This document shows, one piece after another, positions 16,908 through 26,676 of a stretch of 63,703 nt of DNA. The notes beneath the pieces are model-generated. The model was not told where the DNA came from. It was given only the letters and a program-made list of their open reading frames with translations, and searched no databases. This stretch comes from Eubacteriaceae bacterium (GTDB taxonomy: Bacteria > Bacillota > Clostridia > Lachnospirales > Lachnospiraceae). Both the position numbers and the translations under genes were made by a program. Location: the NCBI GenBank assembly GCA_910574015.1, contig CAJSYQ010000020.1, forward strand, positions 1-63,703, given 5' to 3'. The stretch's first letter is position 1; the number at the start of each line of letters is the position of its first letter.

Positions 16908-17918
16908 ATGGCATTATTTGAATCATATGAAAGAAGAATTGATAAGATCAATGGCGTTTTAGCTGAGTATGGTATCTCCTCTATTGAAGAAGCAGAGAAG
17001 ATCACTAAGGATGCAGGTCTGAATGTATATGATCAGGTCAAAGGCATTCAGCCGATCTGTTTCGAAAACGCCTGCTGGGCATACATAGTAGGGGCTGCTA
17101 TCGCCATCAAGAAGGACTGCCGGAGAGCAGCAGATGCAGCAGCGGCAATTGGCGAGGGCCTTCAGGCATTTTGTATTCCTGGTTCTGTAGCCGACACCCG
17201 TAAGGTTGGTCTGGGCCATGGAAATCTTGGCAAAATGCTTTTGGAGGAAGAGACAGAGTGTTTCTGTTTTCTTGCCGGACATGAATCCTTTGCAGCGGCA
17301 GAGGGAGCCATTGGTATTGCAGAAAAAGCAAATAAGGTCCGCAAAAAACCGCTTCGTGTTATCCTGAACGGACTTGGCAAGGATGCGGCGCAGATTATTT
17401 CCCGTATCAATGGGTTTACATTTGTTGAGACAGAATATGATCCATATACAAATGAAGTAAAAGAAGTATTCAAAAAATCTTATTCGGAGGGACTTCGTGC
17501 GAAAGTAAATTGTTATGGTGCGAATTCAGTCAGTGAAGGGGTTGCCATAATGCACAAGGAAGGGGTAGATGTTTCCATTACTGGTAACTCCACTAACCCC
17601 ACACGTTTCCAGCACCCAGTAGCAGGTACATACAAGAAGGAGTGCAACGAGCAGGGTAAGAAGTACTTCTCGGTAGCTTCCGGCGGTGGTACAGGACGTA
17701 CCCTTCATCCAGATAATATGGCGGCAGGACCTGCTTCATATGGTATGACCGATACATTGGGACGTATGCACAGTGATGCACAGTTTGCCGGTTCTTCTTC
17801 CGTTCCGGCTCATGTAGAAATGATGGGTCTGATCGGTGCAGGAAACAACCCAATGGTAGGTATGACCGTTGCTGTGGCAGTTGCCATCCAGGAGGCAGCA
17901 GACGCTGGTAAGTTCTAA
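16908..17918 (+). CDS. GGGtGRT protein (conserved, function unknown)
   Basis: 336 aa, compact and uniform. It carries the motif that names the family, SGGGTGRT, near residue 258, followed by LHPDNMAAGPASYGM. Other conserved-looking stretches are PICFENACWAYIVGAAIAIK, GLGHGNLGKMLLEEETECFCFLAGHESF and GNSTNPTRFQHPV. Glycine-rich loops and conserved His/Cys residues suggest an enzyme that binds a cofactor or phosphate, but I know of no assigned reaction. AGAGGAGG precedes the ATG. It is transcribed with the NifU-like gene and ended by the hairpin at 17951. Confidence 0.88.
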   Translation: MALFESYERRIDKINGVLAEYGISSIEEAEKITKDAGLNVYDQVKGIQPICFENACWAYIVGAAIAIKKDCRRAADAAAAIGEGLQAFCIPGSVADTRKVGLGHGNLGKMLLEEETECFCFLAGHESFAAAEGAIGIAEKANKVRKKPLRVILNGLGKDAAQIISRINGFTFVETEYDPYTNEVKEVFKKSYSEGLRAKVNCYGANSVSEGVAIMHKEGVDVSITGNSTNPTRFQHPVAGTYKKECNEQGKKYFSVASGGGTGRTLHPDNMAAGPASYGMTDTLGRMHSDAQFAGSSSVPAHVEMMGLIGAGNNPMVGMTVAVAVAIQEAADAGKF

Positions 17919-17950
17919 AAACATTGAGTTAATATGGTTAAAAAGTGATT

Positions 17951-17977
17951 AGGAGTGACTATATGTAGGTCACTCCT
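17951..17977 (+). terminator. Hairpin terminator after the GGGtGRT gene
   Basis: Nine-base perfect stem AGGAGTGAC/GTCACTCCT with a 9-nt loop. The tail (ACATTATTTC) is only moderately T-rich. Confidence 0.6.
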
Positions 17978-18062
17978 ACATTATTTCTACACTTGCTCGA
18001 AAATATTATTTTTGGCACAATTGCAAAGACCAAAAATATTTTGAAAGATGTGAAGGAAAATT

Positions 18063-18452
18063 ATGAAAAAATTATTCTACTTATTAGTTATGCTTTGCTT
18101 TTTGGTAACAGGGTGTGGGAAAACTCAAGAAAAAGACAGTTTATTCATTGGTACATGGCATTGTGGCAGAGTAAATTCTTGCAATGATATGGATATTACA
18201 CTGAAAATATATCCGGTATATAGGTATGGAGAAATTGAATTATACTTTGAGAGAGATATGAAAAGTCCAACGGGCATAGGAAGTAGCAATATAACAGGAA
18301 CTATTGACATACCAACATCCACTTCAACAACAGTTTATGATTTAAATGCAAAGTGGTCTATATCGGGAAATACTCTTATAGAAGTGTTTACAGGTAATGG
18401 AAATAAAACAAATATATATAGCAGAATGGAGGTACAAAGATGGATGCATTGA
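18063..18452 (+). CDS. Small lipoprotein, function unknown
   Basis: 129 aa. Lipoprotein signal peptide with lipobox LVTGC (Cys-18), then a short beta-rich domain beginning FIGTWHCG, the style of lipocalin-like or DUF-type lipoproteins. AAGGA lies 7 nt before the ATG. Its 3' end overlaps by 13 nt the start of a broken Uma2 gene. The DNA here looks more AT-rich than its neighbours, which hints at acquisition. Confidence 0.72.
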   Translation: MKKLFYLLVMLCFLVTGCGKTQEKDSLFIGTWHCGRVNSCNDMDITLKIYPVYRYGEIELYFERDMKSPTGIGSSNITGTIDIPTSTSTTVYDLNAKWSISGNTLIEVFTGNGNKTNIYSRMEVQRWMH

Positions 18453-18777
18453 GAAAAGAAGAATCCTATACAATAAATGATATCTATGCTTTGCCAGACG
18501 GTGAGAGAGCAGAATTGATTGATGGGAAAATTTATTATATGGCTCCACCAAAATACTATACATCAAACGCTTGTAATGGATTTATCTTATCAAATACTTA
18601 AATGAAAATGATAGGAACTATGTAGAACCTGACATATCAGTCATTTGTGAAAAAGATAAAATTACTGAAAAGGGGTGTAATGGTGCTCCAGATTGGGTGA
18701 TTGAAATTGTTTCACCGAGTAGCAAACTTATGGATTATTTTACAAAAGGAATGTTTTATAAGGGTTGGATAATATAA
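18440..18777 (+). pseudogene. Uma2-family (DUF820) endonuclease-like gene, deleted and truncated
   Basis: A good start (GGAGG before ATG 18440) opens a 53-codon ORF whose first 37 codons carry the Uma2 N-terminus: YTINDIYALPDGERAELIDG and KIYYMAPP. It ends at a stop at 18599-18601. Sequence from about 18622 resumes the same family: VEPDISVICEKDKI, then GAPDWVIEIVSPSSK, then YFTKGMFYKG, with a stop at 18775-18777. The middle and the end of the roughly 190-residue family are missing. Uma2 proteins are PD-(D/E)XK-like and typical of mobile, multi-copy accessory genes. Confidence 0.8.
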
Positions 18778-18800
18778 ATTATGAATGTGAGATTTTAAAC

Positions 18801-19904
18801 ATGATGAAAAAATTTTTTACCTGGATTCTGACGGCAATGCTTCTTTTTCTTTCGGTCATTTATTTTGGTCCGACAGAATTAAGAGCAGCGGGGAAATCAG
18901 GAGAATATGCGTCAGACGAAACAGACAGGGGGAAGAAGAAAATGGAGATCACTATCAGCGCCGTAGGGGACTGTACCCTTGGCTCGGATCGGAGTTCTCC
19001 TGCCTCAGTGAATTTCTATTCTGTGTATAACAGAAAAAAGGATCCCGCCTACTTTTTCAAAAGGGTCAAAAAAATATTTATGGAAGATGATATGACACTG
19101 GCAAATTTTGAGGGCACCCTGACGAAACGCACAACCAGGGCACCGAAAAAATTTGCCTTCAAAGGCAATCCAGGGTATGTAAAAATATTGAAAAGGGGTT
19201 CCATCGAGGCAGTTGGATTTGCCAATAATCACTGCCGCGACTTTGGGAATGGAAGTTATTCCGATACGATAAATGCCTTTCGGAAAGCAGGTATTACTTA
19301 TTCTTCCTATGCAAAAACCAGTATATTTAAAGTAAAGGGAAAGAGGATCGGGATGATATCGGTAAATGGGCTGGAGGGCATGTATTCTGCCAGACAGCTC
19401 ATTGCAGGCGGGATGAAGACCTTAAAGAAAAAGAGGGCACAGATCTGCATTGTCAGCATACATGCCGGCATTGAGCACAATTATTCTGTATCTGGTATAC
19501 AGAAGAGTATTGCCAGGTATGCGGTGGATCAGGGAGCCGATCTTGTGCTGGGACATCATCCCCATGTCCTGCAGGGAATTGAGCGATACAAGGGAGTTTA
19601 TATTGTATACAGTCTTGGGAATTTCTGCTTTGGAGGGAATACCAATCCCTCTGATAAGGATACGATGATCTTTCAGCAGACATTTCTATTCCAGGGAAAT
19701 AAGCTAAAAAAGAACAAAAGCAGAGTGAAGATCATCCCTTGTTCAATTTCTTCTGTATCCAACATAAATAATTACCAGCCGGCCCCAGCCAAAGGAAAAG
19801 CAAGGGCACGGATACTGGGGAAAATTGACAGTATGTGCGGACCGCTGGGGCTCACTCTGAGAAATAAAAAAGGGAAACTGACATCTGCTTTACGAAAAAA
19901 ATGA
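18801..19904 (+). CDS. CapA/PgsA-type metallophosphatase-fold protein
   Basis: 367 aa. N-terminal signal anchor (residues 5-25), then a PGA_cap domain with the family's metal-site motifs: ISAVGDCTLGSDR, DMTLANFEGTL, AVGFANNHCRDFG, IVSIHAGIEHN and DLVLGHHPHVLQGIE, ending in IVYSLGNFCFGGN. The family includes capsule poly-gamma-glutamate proteins, but no pgsB or pgsC partner is near, so the substrate is open. ATG 18801 is chosen with a weak GTGAG site 9 nt upstream; ATG 18804 is equally possible. The gene begins right behind the broken Uma2 gene. Confidence 0.88.
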   Translation: MMKKFFTWILTAMLLFLSVIYFGPTELRAAGKSGEYASDETDRGKKKMEITISAVGDCTLGSDRSSPASVNFYSVYNRKKDPAYFFKRVKKIFMEDDMTLANFEGTLTKRTTRAPKKFAFKGNPGYVKILKRGSIEAVGFANNHCRDFGNGSYSDTINAFRKAGITYSSYAKTSIFKVKGKRIGMISVNGLEGMYSARQLIAGGMKTLKKKRAQICIVSIHAGIEHNYSVSGIQKSIARYAVDQGADLVLGHHPHVLQGIERYKGVYIVYSLGNFCFGGNTNPSDKDTMIFQQTFLFQGNKLKKNKSRVKIIPCSISSVSNINNYQPAPAKGKARARILGKIDSMCGPLGLTLRNKKGKLTSALRKK

Positions 19905-19926
19905 GCTTTGATCTATACCTATTGCA

Positions 19927-19966
19927 AAGAACACACCAGAAACTGTTGTGTCACTGGTGTGTTCTT
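19927..19966. terminator. Bidirectional terminator between capA-like and adh genes
   Basis: Twelve-base perfect stem, 19927-19938 with 19955-19966, between two convergent genes. Tails are modest in both directions. Confidence 0.7.
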
Positions 19967-20011
19967 GTTATACCGTATTAAGATACATTGATACAAAGAA
20001 CGGTTGTCGTT

Positions 20012-21223
20012 TTAGAAATCTACCTCTGTATCATAGTAGCAGCATTTCAGCAGTTTTTCCATTTCTTCCTGGGATGGCTGTCTTGGGTTTGAACCAGTGC
20101 AGGCGTCCAGAAGGGCATTGGCGGCGATATCCGACAATTTGCTCAGGAATACATCCTCAGCAACAAATCCTGTCTCGGCAGGAAGTCCGTCTGCTCCGTA
20201 GTGGTTGATACTATGAGGAATATTCAGATCATCGTTCATACCCCTCAGATAGGAGATGAGCAGATCAATCTTTTCTTCCTGGGTGGAACCGCCAAGATTC
20301 ATAAAGTCAGCGAGCTCCGCATAGCGTGCGGCTGCCTCCGGATTTTTGCTGTTGAATTTGATTACCTTTGGAAGGTACATGGCATTGGCAGCGCCATGGA
20401 TGATGTGGCCGCCTTCGAAAGCGGCACCAGTCTTATGTGCCATGGAGTGGACGATGCCAAGGAGGGCGTTGGAAAATGCCATGCCGGCGAGACACTGGGC
20501 ATTGTGCATGCTGTGCCGTTTTTCCATATCTCCCTGATAGGATTTTACCAGATCCTTCTGGATCATTTTAATGGAGTGAAGGGCAAGCGGATCTGTGTAG
20601 TCGCAGTGTGCGGTGGATACATAGGCCTCGATGGAATGGGTCATGGCATCCATACCAGTGTGGGCAACCAGCTTCTGGGGCATTGTCTCAGCCAGTTCAG
20701 GGTCTACGATAGCGACATCCGGTGTGATCTCAAAATCGGCGATAGGATATTTTATGCCTTTTTGATAATCTGTGATAATAGAGAATGCCGTTACCTCTGT
20801 CGCTGTCCCTGATGTGGATGAGATTGCACAGAAACGGGCTTTGGTGCGGAGCTTTGGCAGTCCAAATACCTTGCACATATCTTCAAATGTGGTTTCCGGG
20901 TACTCATACTTGATCCACATTGCCTTGGCGGCGTCTATGGGGGATCCGCCTCCCATAGCGATGATCCAGTCTGGCTTGAACTCCTGCATTACAGCAGCGC
21001 CTTTCATCACCGTCTCAACGGAGGGATCCGGTTCGATCCCCTCAAAGACAGTAACTTCCATCCCTGCCTCTTTCAGATAATCCATGGCTTTGTCCAGAAA
21101 GCCGTTCCGTTTCATGGAACCACCGCCGACACAGATGATCGCACGCGTTCCATCAAAGGTTTTCAGTGCCTCCAGTGCTCCTTTTCCATGGTACAGATCA
21201 CGTGGTAGAGTAAAACGTGTCAT
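20012..21223 (-). CDS. Iron-containing alcohol dehydrogenase
   Basis: 403 aa. Group III (Fe-dependent) alcohol dehydrogenase, reducing aldehydes to alcohols with NAD(P)H; the closest style is clostridial butanol or 1,3-propanediol-type enzymes. Dinucleotide loops: IICVGGGSMKRNG and IIAMGGGSPIDAAKAMW. Metal-site region: HTGMDAMTHSIEAYVS (Asp, His), GIVHSMAHKTGAAFEGGHIIHG (His residues). AAGGAGG precedes the ATG. Substrate cannot be told from sequence. Rex often controls such genes and rex is in this window, but I saw no Rex box upstream. Confidence 0.95.
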   Translation of the reverse strand: MTRFTLPRDLYHGKGALEALKTFDGTRAIICVGGGSMKRNGFLDKAMDYLKEAGMEVTVFEGIEPDPSVETVMKGAAVMQEFKPDWIIAMGGGSPIDAAKAMWIKYEYPETTFEDMCKVFGLPKLRTKARFCAISSTSGTATEVTAFSIITDYQKGIKYPIADFEITPDVAIVDPELAETMPQKLVAHTGMDAMTHSIEAYVSTAHCDYTDPLALHSIKMIQKDLVKSYQGDMEKRHSMHNAQCLAGMAFSNALLGIVHSMAHKTGAAFEGGHIIHGAANAMYLPKVIKFNSKNPEAAARYAELADFMNLGGSTQEEKIDLLISYLRGMNDDLNIPHSINHYGADGLPAETGFVAEDVFLSKLSDIAANALLDACTGSNPRQPSQEEMEKLLKCCYYDTEVDF

Positions 21224-21254
21224 TGAATACTTACCTCCTTGATTTTATTATTAT

Positions 21255-21296
21255 AATTGCAGCCATGATGAGGAAAACGTTCATCAGGCTGCAATT
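21255..21296 (-). terminator. Hairpin between the BIG2 protein gene and adh
   Basis: A 16-bp stem with a one-base bulge (21255-21271 with 21281-21296). The minus-strand tail ATTATAATAATAAAA is AT-rich without a pure T run. It may end the upstream minus-strand gene or form the adh leader. Confidence 0.5.
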
Positions 21297-21319
21297 AAAA
21301 TCCTGTATTATCCAATATC

Positions 21320-22096
21320 TCAGCGTGCCGTTGTAAACCATGTCCAGACATCATTGCCTGTGGAGATACAGTATGTAACGGGACCATTTCCCTTATTAAC
21401 TAACACGGCTTTGCTGCAGATGATCTTGTTGCCGGGTGAGAGAGTGGTGGTTCCCAGATCGTCCACCGGCTCAAAGAAAAATCCCCAGTCCAGATTCTTT
21501 AACTGTTTCGTGCAATCTGCACCATAAATATTGTAATAGTAGTTGAATACATCCCTTGCATTAACGGTCTGCTCGCCTGAGTGGTACTGAATCTGGAACT
21601 TAAAGTAAATATACTCCTCATTCTGTTCCGGTACCGGATTTGTGGCGTTGCTCTTTGCCAGCTCGGCGGCAGCGTCACCAGATTCAAAACGAAGCAGCTT
21701 TAATGTGAAGCGTCCCCGTTTCTTTCCCTCTTCATAGTAGTTGAAGGTGTTGGCGGAATAAGCTGATAATGGATTCTGCTTCGTTCCTTTTGCCGGTGCC
21801 TTCACTTTAACCCGGCAGGTGAGCTTTTTGCGTCCCACGGTGGCGGTAATCTTTGCGGTACCTGTTTTCTTAGCTTTTACTTTACCCTTTGAGGACACTG
21901 TGGCAACGGATTTTTTGCTGGATTTCCATTTCACTTTGCCAACAGCCTTCTTAACTTTCAGGGTGTAGCTGTTACCAGCCGACAGGGTAAGGTTCTTTTT
22001 ATTTAATTTCATTGTAGCTGCTTTGGCAGATACGGCGGATGTTCCCAGACTTCCAATGAGACTGAAAACAAGGAACAGTGAAAATAGTCTCTTCAT
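21320..22096 (-). CDS. Secreted BIG2-domain protein, function unknown
   Basis: 258 aa. Signal peptide 1-25 (SAVSAKAA), one BIG2 Ig-like domain (about 28-100, VKWKSSKKSVATVSSKGKVK and GTAKITATVG), then a 150-residue beta-rich domain. The latter (YIYFKFQIQYHSGEQTVNA to VLVNKGNGPVTY) resembles DUF4352-like telokin/immunoprotection folds. CAGGAGG precedes the ATG. The BIG2 part is related in type, not closely in sequence, to the three proteins at 120-3512. Probably surface-exposed. Confidence 0.83.
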   Translation of the reverse strand: MKRLFSLFLVFSLIGSLGTSAVSAKAATMKLNKKNLTLSAGNSYTLKVKKAVGKVKWKSSKKSVATVSSKGKVKAKKTGTAKITATVGRKKLTCRVKVKAPAKGTKQNPLSAYSANTFNYYEEGKKRGRFTLKLLRFESGDAAAELAKSNATNPVPEQNEEYIYFKFQIQYHSGEQTVNARDVFNYYYNIYGADCTKQLKNLDWGFFFEPVDDLGTTTLSPGNKIICSKAVLVNKGNGPVTYCISTGNDVWTWFTTAR

Positions 22097-22145
22097 GTTG
22101 GATTCCTCCTGTGCTTCTACTATATGTAGTTTCTATGTTACTGCT

Positions 22146-22174
22146 ATTCTACAATAAAAATGTGTAAATTACAA
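22146..22174 (-). promoter_or_regulatory. Promoter of the BIG2 protein gene
   Basis: On the minus strand TTGTAA (22174-22169), a 17-nt spacer and TAGAAT (22151-22146). Confidence 0.6.
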
Positions 22175-22276
22175 GGCAGTATATATTTTTTATGGGAAAT
22201 TTTTTGTGGAAAAAAAGTGGCATTTATGCTATTATAAGATAAGTTTGTATTATTATTGAAAGGAAATGTTACACAT

Positions 22277-24094
22277 ATGGCAGTCATTCGAAAGGATCAT
22301 ATAAGAAATTTTTGCATTATCGCACACATAGATCATGGAAAATCCACCCTTGCTGACCGGATCATTGAAAAGACAGGCCTTCTTACAAGCCGGGAGATGC
22401 AGGCGCAGGTTCTGGACAATATGGAGCTGGAGCGGGAGCGGGGGATTACCATTAAGTCTCAGGCTGTGCGCATTGCTTATACAGCGGAGGATGGGGAGGA
22501 GTATCTGTTTAACCTTATTGATACACCGGGTCATGTTGACTTTAACTATGAGGTTTCACGCAGTCTGGCGGCCTGTGAGGGGGCGATACTGATCGTGGAT
22601 GCGGCCCAGGGAATCGAGGCTCAGACGCTGGCGAACTGTTATCTGGCCATTGACCATGATCTGGAGATCATGCCGGTGATCAATAAGATCGATCTTCCCA
22701 GTGCGGAACCGGACAGAGTCAAAAATGAGATAGAAGATGTTATCGGCATTGAGGCACAGGATGCTCCGCTGATCTCAGCCAAGATGGGAACGAATATTGA
22801 AGAGGTGCTGGAGCAGATCGTTGCAAAGATTCCGGCGCCCCAGGGAGATGAGGCAGCTCCGCTAAAGGCATTGGTCTTTGATTCCGTATACGACGCATAT
22901 AAGGGAGTGATCATTTTCTGTCGTATTTTTGAGGGCACGGTAAAGAAGGGAACACGGATCCACATGATGGCCACCGGCCTGGAGGAAGATGTGGTGGAAG
23001 TAGGAACCTTTGGCGCCGGGCAGTTTATTCCCTGCGATGAATTGAGTGCCGGCATGGTGGGATACATTACGGCGAGCCTGAAAAATGTGGAGGGAACCCG
23101 TGTGGGGGATACGGTAACGGATGTGGCGGATCCCTGTGATGCGGCACTGCCAGGCTACAAGAAGGTGATGCCCATGGTATACTGTGGACTGTATCCGGCT
23201 GACGGGGCGAAATATCAGGATCTGCGGGATGCGCTGGAGAAACTGCAGCTCAACGATGCATCGCTCCAGTTTGAGGCAGAAACTTCTGTGGCGCTGGGCT
23301 TTGGTTTCCGTTGCGGTTTCCTTGGCCTGCTGCATCTGGAGGTGATCCAGGAACGCCTGGAGCGGGAGTATAATCTTGATCTGGTAACAACGGCACCAGG
23401 AGTTGTCTATCACGTATATAAGACAAATGGGGAGATGATCGAGGTAACCAATCCTTCCAACCTTCCGGATCCCTCTGTGATCGAGCACATGGAGGAGCCG
23501 GTAGTGGATGCGGAGATTATGGTGACGACGGAATTTGTCGGCGCCATTATGAAGCTCTGTCAGGAACGGCGGGGAGTATACGTGGATATGGAATATATGG
23601 AAGAGACCCGGGCGCTGCTCCGTTACGTTCTTCCGTTAAATGAGATCATCTATGATTTCTTTGATTCGCTGAAATCCCGTTCCCGTGGCTATGCTTCCTT
23701 TGATTATGAAATGAAGGGATATGAGCCGGCAAGTCTCGTGAAGCTCAATATCCTTATCAATAAAGAAGAGGTGGATGCCCTTTCCTTTATCGTTCATGAA
23801 AGCTCTGCCTATGAGCGGGGAAGGAAGATGTGCCAGAAACTTAAAAATGAAATACCAAGGCATCTGTTTGAGATTCCGATCCAGGCAGCCATAGGAAATA
23901 AGGTAATTGCCAGGGAGACGGTGAAGGCGGTCCGCAAGGACGTGCTTGCCAAATGCTATGGCGGCGATATCTCCCGGAAGAGAAAGCTTCTGGAGAAGCA
24001 GAAGGAGGGAAAGAAGCGCATGCGCCAGATTGGGAATGTGGAGATTCCGCAGAAGGCATTTATGAGTGTGCTGAAGCTGGATGATGAGGAGTAG
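22277..24094 (+). CDS. lepA: Elongation factor 4 (LepA), ribosomal GTPase
   Basis: 605 aa, full length. GTPase that back-translocates or remodels ribosomes under stress. G-domain motifs are all present: AHIDHGKST (G1), RERGITI (G2), DTPGH (G3), NKID (G4) and SAK (G5). Beta-barrel and EF-G-like domains follow, then the LepA-specific C-terminal domain with [20 protein letters not shown] and [23 protein letters not shown] 22277 is used, with AAAGGA 12 nt upstream, since LepA normally begins close to the IRNF..IAHIDHG segment. It is followed by hemW after 10 nt, a common order in Firmicutes. Confidence 0.98.
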   Translation: MAVIRKDHIRNFCIIAHIDHGKSTLADRIIEKTGLLTSREMQAQVLDNMELERERGITIKSQAVRIAYTAEDGEEYLFNLIDTPGHVDFNYEVSRSLAACEGAILIVDAAQGIEAQTLANCYLAIDHDLEIMPVINKIDLPSAEPDRVKNEIEDVIGIEAQDAPLISAKMGTNIEEVLEQIVAKIPAPQGDEAAPLKALVFDSVYDAYKGVIIFCRIFEGTVKKGTRIHMMATGLEEDVVEVGTFGAGQFIPCDELSAGMVGYITASLKNVEGTRVGDTVTDVADPCDAALPGYKKVMPMVYCGLYPADGAKYQDLRDALEKLQLNDASLQFEAETSVALGFGFRCGFLGLLHLEVIQERLEREYNLDLVTTAPGVVYHVYKTNGEMIEVTNPSNLPDPSVIEHMEEPVVDAEIMVTTEFVGAIMKLCQERRGVYVDMEYMEETRALLRYVLPLNEIIYDFFDSLKSRSRGYASFDYEMKGYEPASLVKLNILINKEEVDALSFIVHESSAYERGRKMCQKLKNEIPRHLFEIPIQAAIGNKVIARETVKAVRKDVLAKCYGGDISRKRKLLEKQKEGKKRMRQIGNVEIPQKAFMSVLKLDDEE

Positions 24095-24104
24095 GGAACA
24101 GCAT

Positions 24105-25223
24105 ATGGGATTGTATGTACACATTCCCTTCTGTGTCAGAAAATGCAGCTACTGCGATTTTCTGTCCTTTCCCTGCGGCACCCAAGGGCAGAAACGATAT
24201 GCAGAGGCTCTGGCCGGTGAGATGAAGTATTGGAAGGAGCGGATCCATCATCATAATGTGGACACGGTTTTTATCGGAGGCGGTACGCCGTCCTTACTCT
24301 CTGTCAGAGATATGGATGTGGTCTTTCAGGGTATCACAGACTGCTTTTTCAGCCCCGCCCTATCGGAGTTTACTGTGGAATGCAATCCGGGGACTGTCAC
24401 AGCAGAGAAGCTGGAGGCATACCGGAAGGCAGGAGTCAGCCGGATCAGCATCGGGATGCAGTCGGCGTCGGATGAGGAACTGCGCAAGCTGGGCCGGATC
24501 CATACCCTGGATGAATTTATGAAATGCTACAGCATGGTTCGGGACGCCGGATTCGATAACGTTAATATTGATGTAATGTCAGCCATTCCCGGGCAGACCA
24601 TACAGAGCTATCAGGATACATTAAGGCGGGTGGTGGAGCTGGAACCCGAACACATTTCTTCTTACAGCCTGATCATCGAAGAGGGAACCCCCTTCTATGA
24701 ACAGTATGCGTCGCAGCCCCCTGTGGATGAGGAGACGGACCGCAGGATGTATGAGCGGACTGGTGAGATACTGGAGGCGGCGGGATATGAGCGCTATGAG
24801 ATCTCAAATTATGCCAGGCCCGGGAAGGAGTGCCTGCACAATCTCAAATACTGGCAGAGAGGCGAATATCTGGGAATCGGCCTTGGGGCGTCATCCTTTA
24901 TGGACCATTACCGGTTTAGAAATGAGGAGGAGCTGACGGAATACCAGAGCAGGGTATTTAGCGGGGAGGATGCTGTCTGTGAGGTGGATCCTCTGGGTGA
25001 TGCCGATGAGAGGGCAGAATTTATGTATCTGGGGCTCCGATGTATGGAAGGCATATCTGTCAGCGGGTTTACCCTTTGTTTTGGTGAGGAGCTGATGGAC
25101 TGTTTTGGACAGGAGATAGCTTTTGCGGTGGAACAGGGACTTCTGGTATATGAAAATGACCGTATTTATCTGACAAAACGGGGCATTGATGTGAGCAACC
25201 GCGTTTTTCAGCTTTTTATATAA
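24105..25223 (+). CDS. hemW: Radical SAM heme chaperone HemW
   Basis: 372 aa. The radical-SAM cluster motif CVRKCSYC follows the start directly (GLYVHIPFC), then VFIGGGTPSLL, ECNPGT and RISIGMQSASDEEL typical of the HemN/HemW family. The coproporphyrinogen-oxidase-specific N-terminal residues of HemN are missing, so it is the heme-trafficking HemW type. The C-terminal half carries NLKYWQRGEYLGIGLGASSF and a winged-helix end. ATG 24105 is chosen from alignment habit and the AGGGAA site; an in-frame ATG at 24081 overlaps lepA. Confidence 0.95.
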   Translation: MGLYVHIPFCVRKCSYCDFLSFPCGTQGQKRYAEALAGEMKYWKERIHHHNVDTVFIGGGTPSLLSVRDMDVVFQGITDCFFSPALSEFTVECNPGTVTAEKLEAYRKAGVSRISIGMQSASDEELRKLGRIHTLDEFMKCYSMVRDAGFDNVNIDVMSAIPGQTIQSYQDTLRRVVELEPEHISSYSLIIEEGTPFYEQYASQPPVDEETDRRMYERTGEILEAAGYERYEISNYARPGKECLHNLKYWQRGEYLGIGLGASSFMDHYRFRNEEELTEYQSRVFSGEDAVCEVDPLGDADERAEFMYLGLRCMEGISVSGFTLCFGEELMDCFGQEIAFAVEQGLLVYENDRIYLTKRGIDVSNRVFQLFI

Positions 25224-25259
25224 AAATATGGAAGTAAATGAGAGGAGGATTATAAAAAA

Positions 25260-26666
25260 ATGAAGAAAACAAAGAGCAGGAGTTCATTCTCGGGATCCTT
25301 TGGTTTTGTCCTTGCGGCGGCGGGAAGTGCCGTTGGCCTGGGGAATATATGGAGGTTCCCCTATCTCACCGCCAAGAATGGAGGAGGCTTGTTTCTGGTA
25401 GTCTACCTTATTCTGGCGCTTACCTTTGGGTTCACTCTTCTGACTACCGAGGTGGCCATTGGGAGAAAGACAAAACAGAGCCCCCTTACGGCCTATTCCC
25501 GGTTAAAGGATAAATGGGGATTTCTAGGGGTGATCGCCTGTATTGTACCAGTGATCATAATGCCCTATTACTGTGTGATCGGTGGATGGGTGGTAAAATA
25601 TTTTATTGCCTATCTGACAGGAGCCGGCCCGGATCTGGCAAGGGAGGGTTACTTCAATGAATTTATAACAGGGGATACCCAGCCCATGATTTTTATGTTT
25701 GTATTTCTCTTTGTGGTGGCTTTCATTATTTTCCGGGGTGTGAATAAGGGGATCGAATCCTTTTCTAAGGTTCTGATGCCAATCCTTCTTCTACTTGTAA
25801 TAGGGATTGCTGTCTTTTCCCTGACAATCCAGCACACCGACGAGACAGGGGTGACCAGAACCGGTCTGGAGGGCTTTAAAGCCTATGTCATTCCCAATTT
25901 TGACGGCATGACGCTGAAAGGATTTTTTACTGTGATGGTGGACGCCATGGGACAGCTTTTCTTCAGCCTCAGTGTGGCCATGGGAATTATGGTGGCATAT
26001 GGATCCTATGTGAAGGATGATGCGAATCTGGTAAAATCCATTAATCAGATTGAGATTTTTGATACGATAGTTGCTTTTCTTGCAGGAGTCATGATTATTC
26101 CCGCCGTCTTTACCTTTATGGGCCGTGAGGGAATGGGCGCCAATGGTCCGGGACTTATGTTTGTCTCCCTGCCCCAGATTTTTTCGGCTATGGGCCGGAT
26201 TGGTAATCTTGTGGGCTGTCTGTTCTTTGCCATGGTTCTCTTTGCTGCCCTGACCAGTGCCGTGTCAGTTATGGAGGCAGTGGTGTCCAGCTTTATGGAT
26301 AAGTTCCATCTTTCCAGAGTCAGGGCATCCATACTGGAAACGGCCATCGCCCTGGTGGGCGGAATCGTAGTCTGTCTGGGATATAATAAGTGGTTCTTTA
26401 ACATTAAACTGCCCAATGGATCCGATGCACAGATTCTTGATATTATGGATTATATCAGTAATTACTGCCTTATGCCGGTAGTGGCCATCGCTACCTGTAT
26501 TCTGATCGGCTGGGTCGTGAAGCCAAAGACCATCATCGAAGAGGCGGAGAAGACCGGCTGCAGGTTCGGAAGAAAGAGGCTGTATATCGTTATGATCAAG
26601 TTTGTGGCTCCGATCCTTCTTTTGATCGTACTCTTAAAATCACTGGGAATCCTGACCATTATATAA
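25260..26666 (+). CDS. Sodium-dependent amino-acid symporter (NSS/SNF family)
   Basis: 468 aa. LeuT-fold transporter with about 12 membrane segments. The family signature GSAVGLGNIWRFPYLTAKNG lies in the first helix, where Na+ and substrate bind. Loop and helix features such as AFIIFRGVNKGIES and a highly hydrophobic C-terminus fit bacterial NSS members such as MhsT and LeuT. Likely an amino acid importer; the substrate is not decidable. AGAGGAGG lies 11 nt before the ATG. It follows hemW by 36 nt and ends at a strong terminator. Confidence 0.95.
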   Translation: MKKTKSRSSFSGSFGFVLAAAGSAVGLGNIWRFPYLTAKNGGGLFLVVYLILALTFGFTLLTTEVAIGRKTKQSPLTAYSRLKDKWGFLGVIACIVPVIIMPYYCVIGGWVVKYFIAYLTGAGPDLAREGYFNEFITGDTQPMIFMFVFLFVVAFIIFRGVNKGIESFSKVLMPILLLLVIGIAVFSLTIQHTDETGVTRTGLEGFKAYVIPNFDGMTLKGFFTVMVDAMGQLFFSLSVAMGIMVAYGSYVKDDANLVKSINQIEIFDTIVAFLAGVMIIPAVFTFMGREGMGANGPGLMFVSLPQIFSAMGRIGNLVGCLFFAMVLFAALTSAVSVMEAVVSSFMDKFHLSRVRASILETAIALVGGIVVCLGYNKWFFNIKLPNGSDAQILDIMDYISNYCLMPVVAIATCILIGWVVKPKTIIEEAEKTGCRFGRKRLYIVMIKFVAPILLLIVLLKSLGILTII

Positions 26667-26676
26667 CCTGACACGA

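Noticed and set aside
21224-21319. Rex operator upstream of the iron alcohol dehydrogenase
   Set aside because: Rex often regulates such genes, but no TTGTTAA-N4-TTAACAA-like box is visible in the interval.
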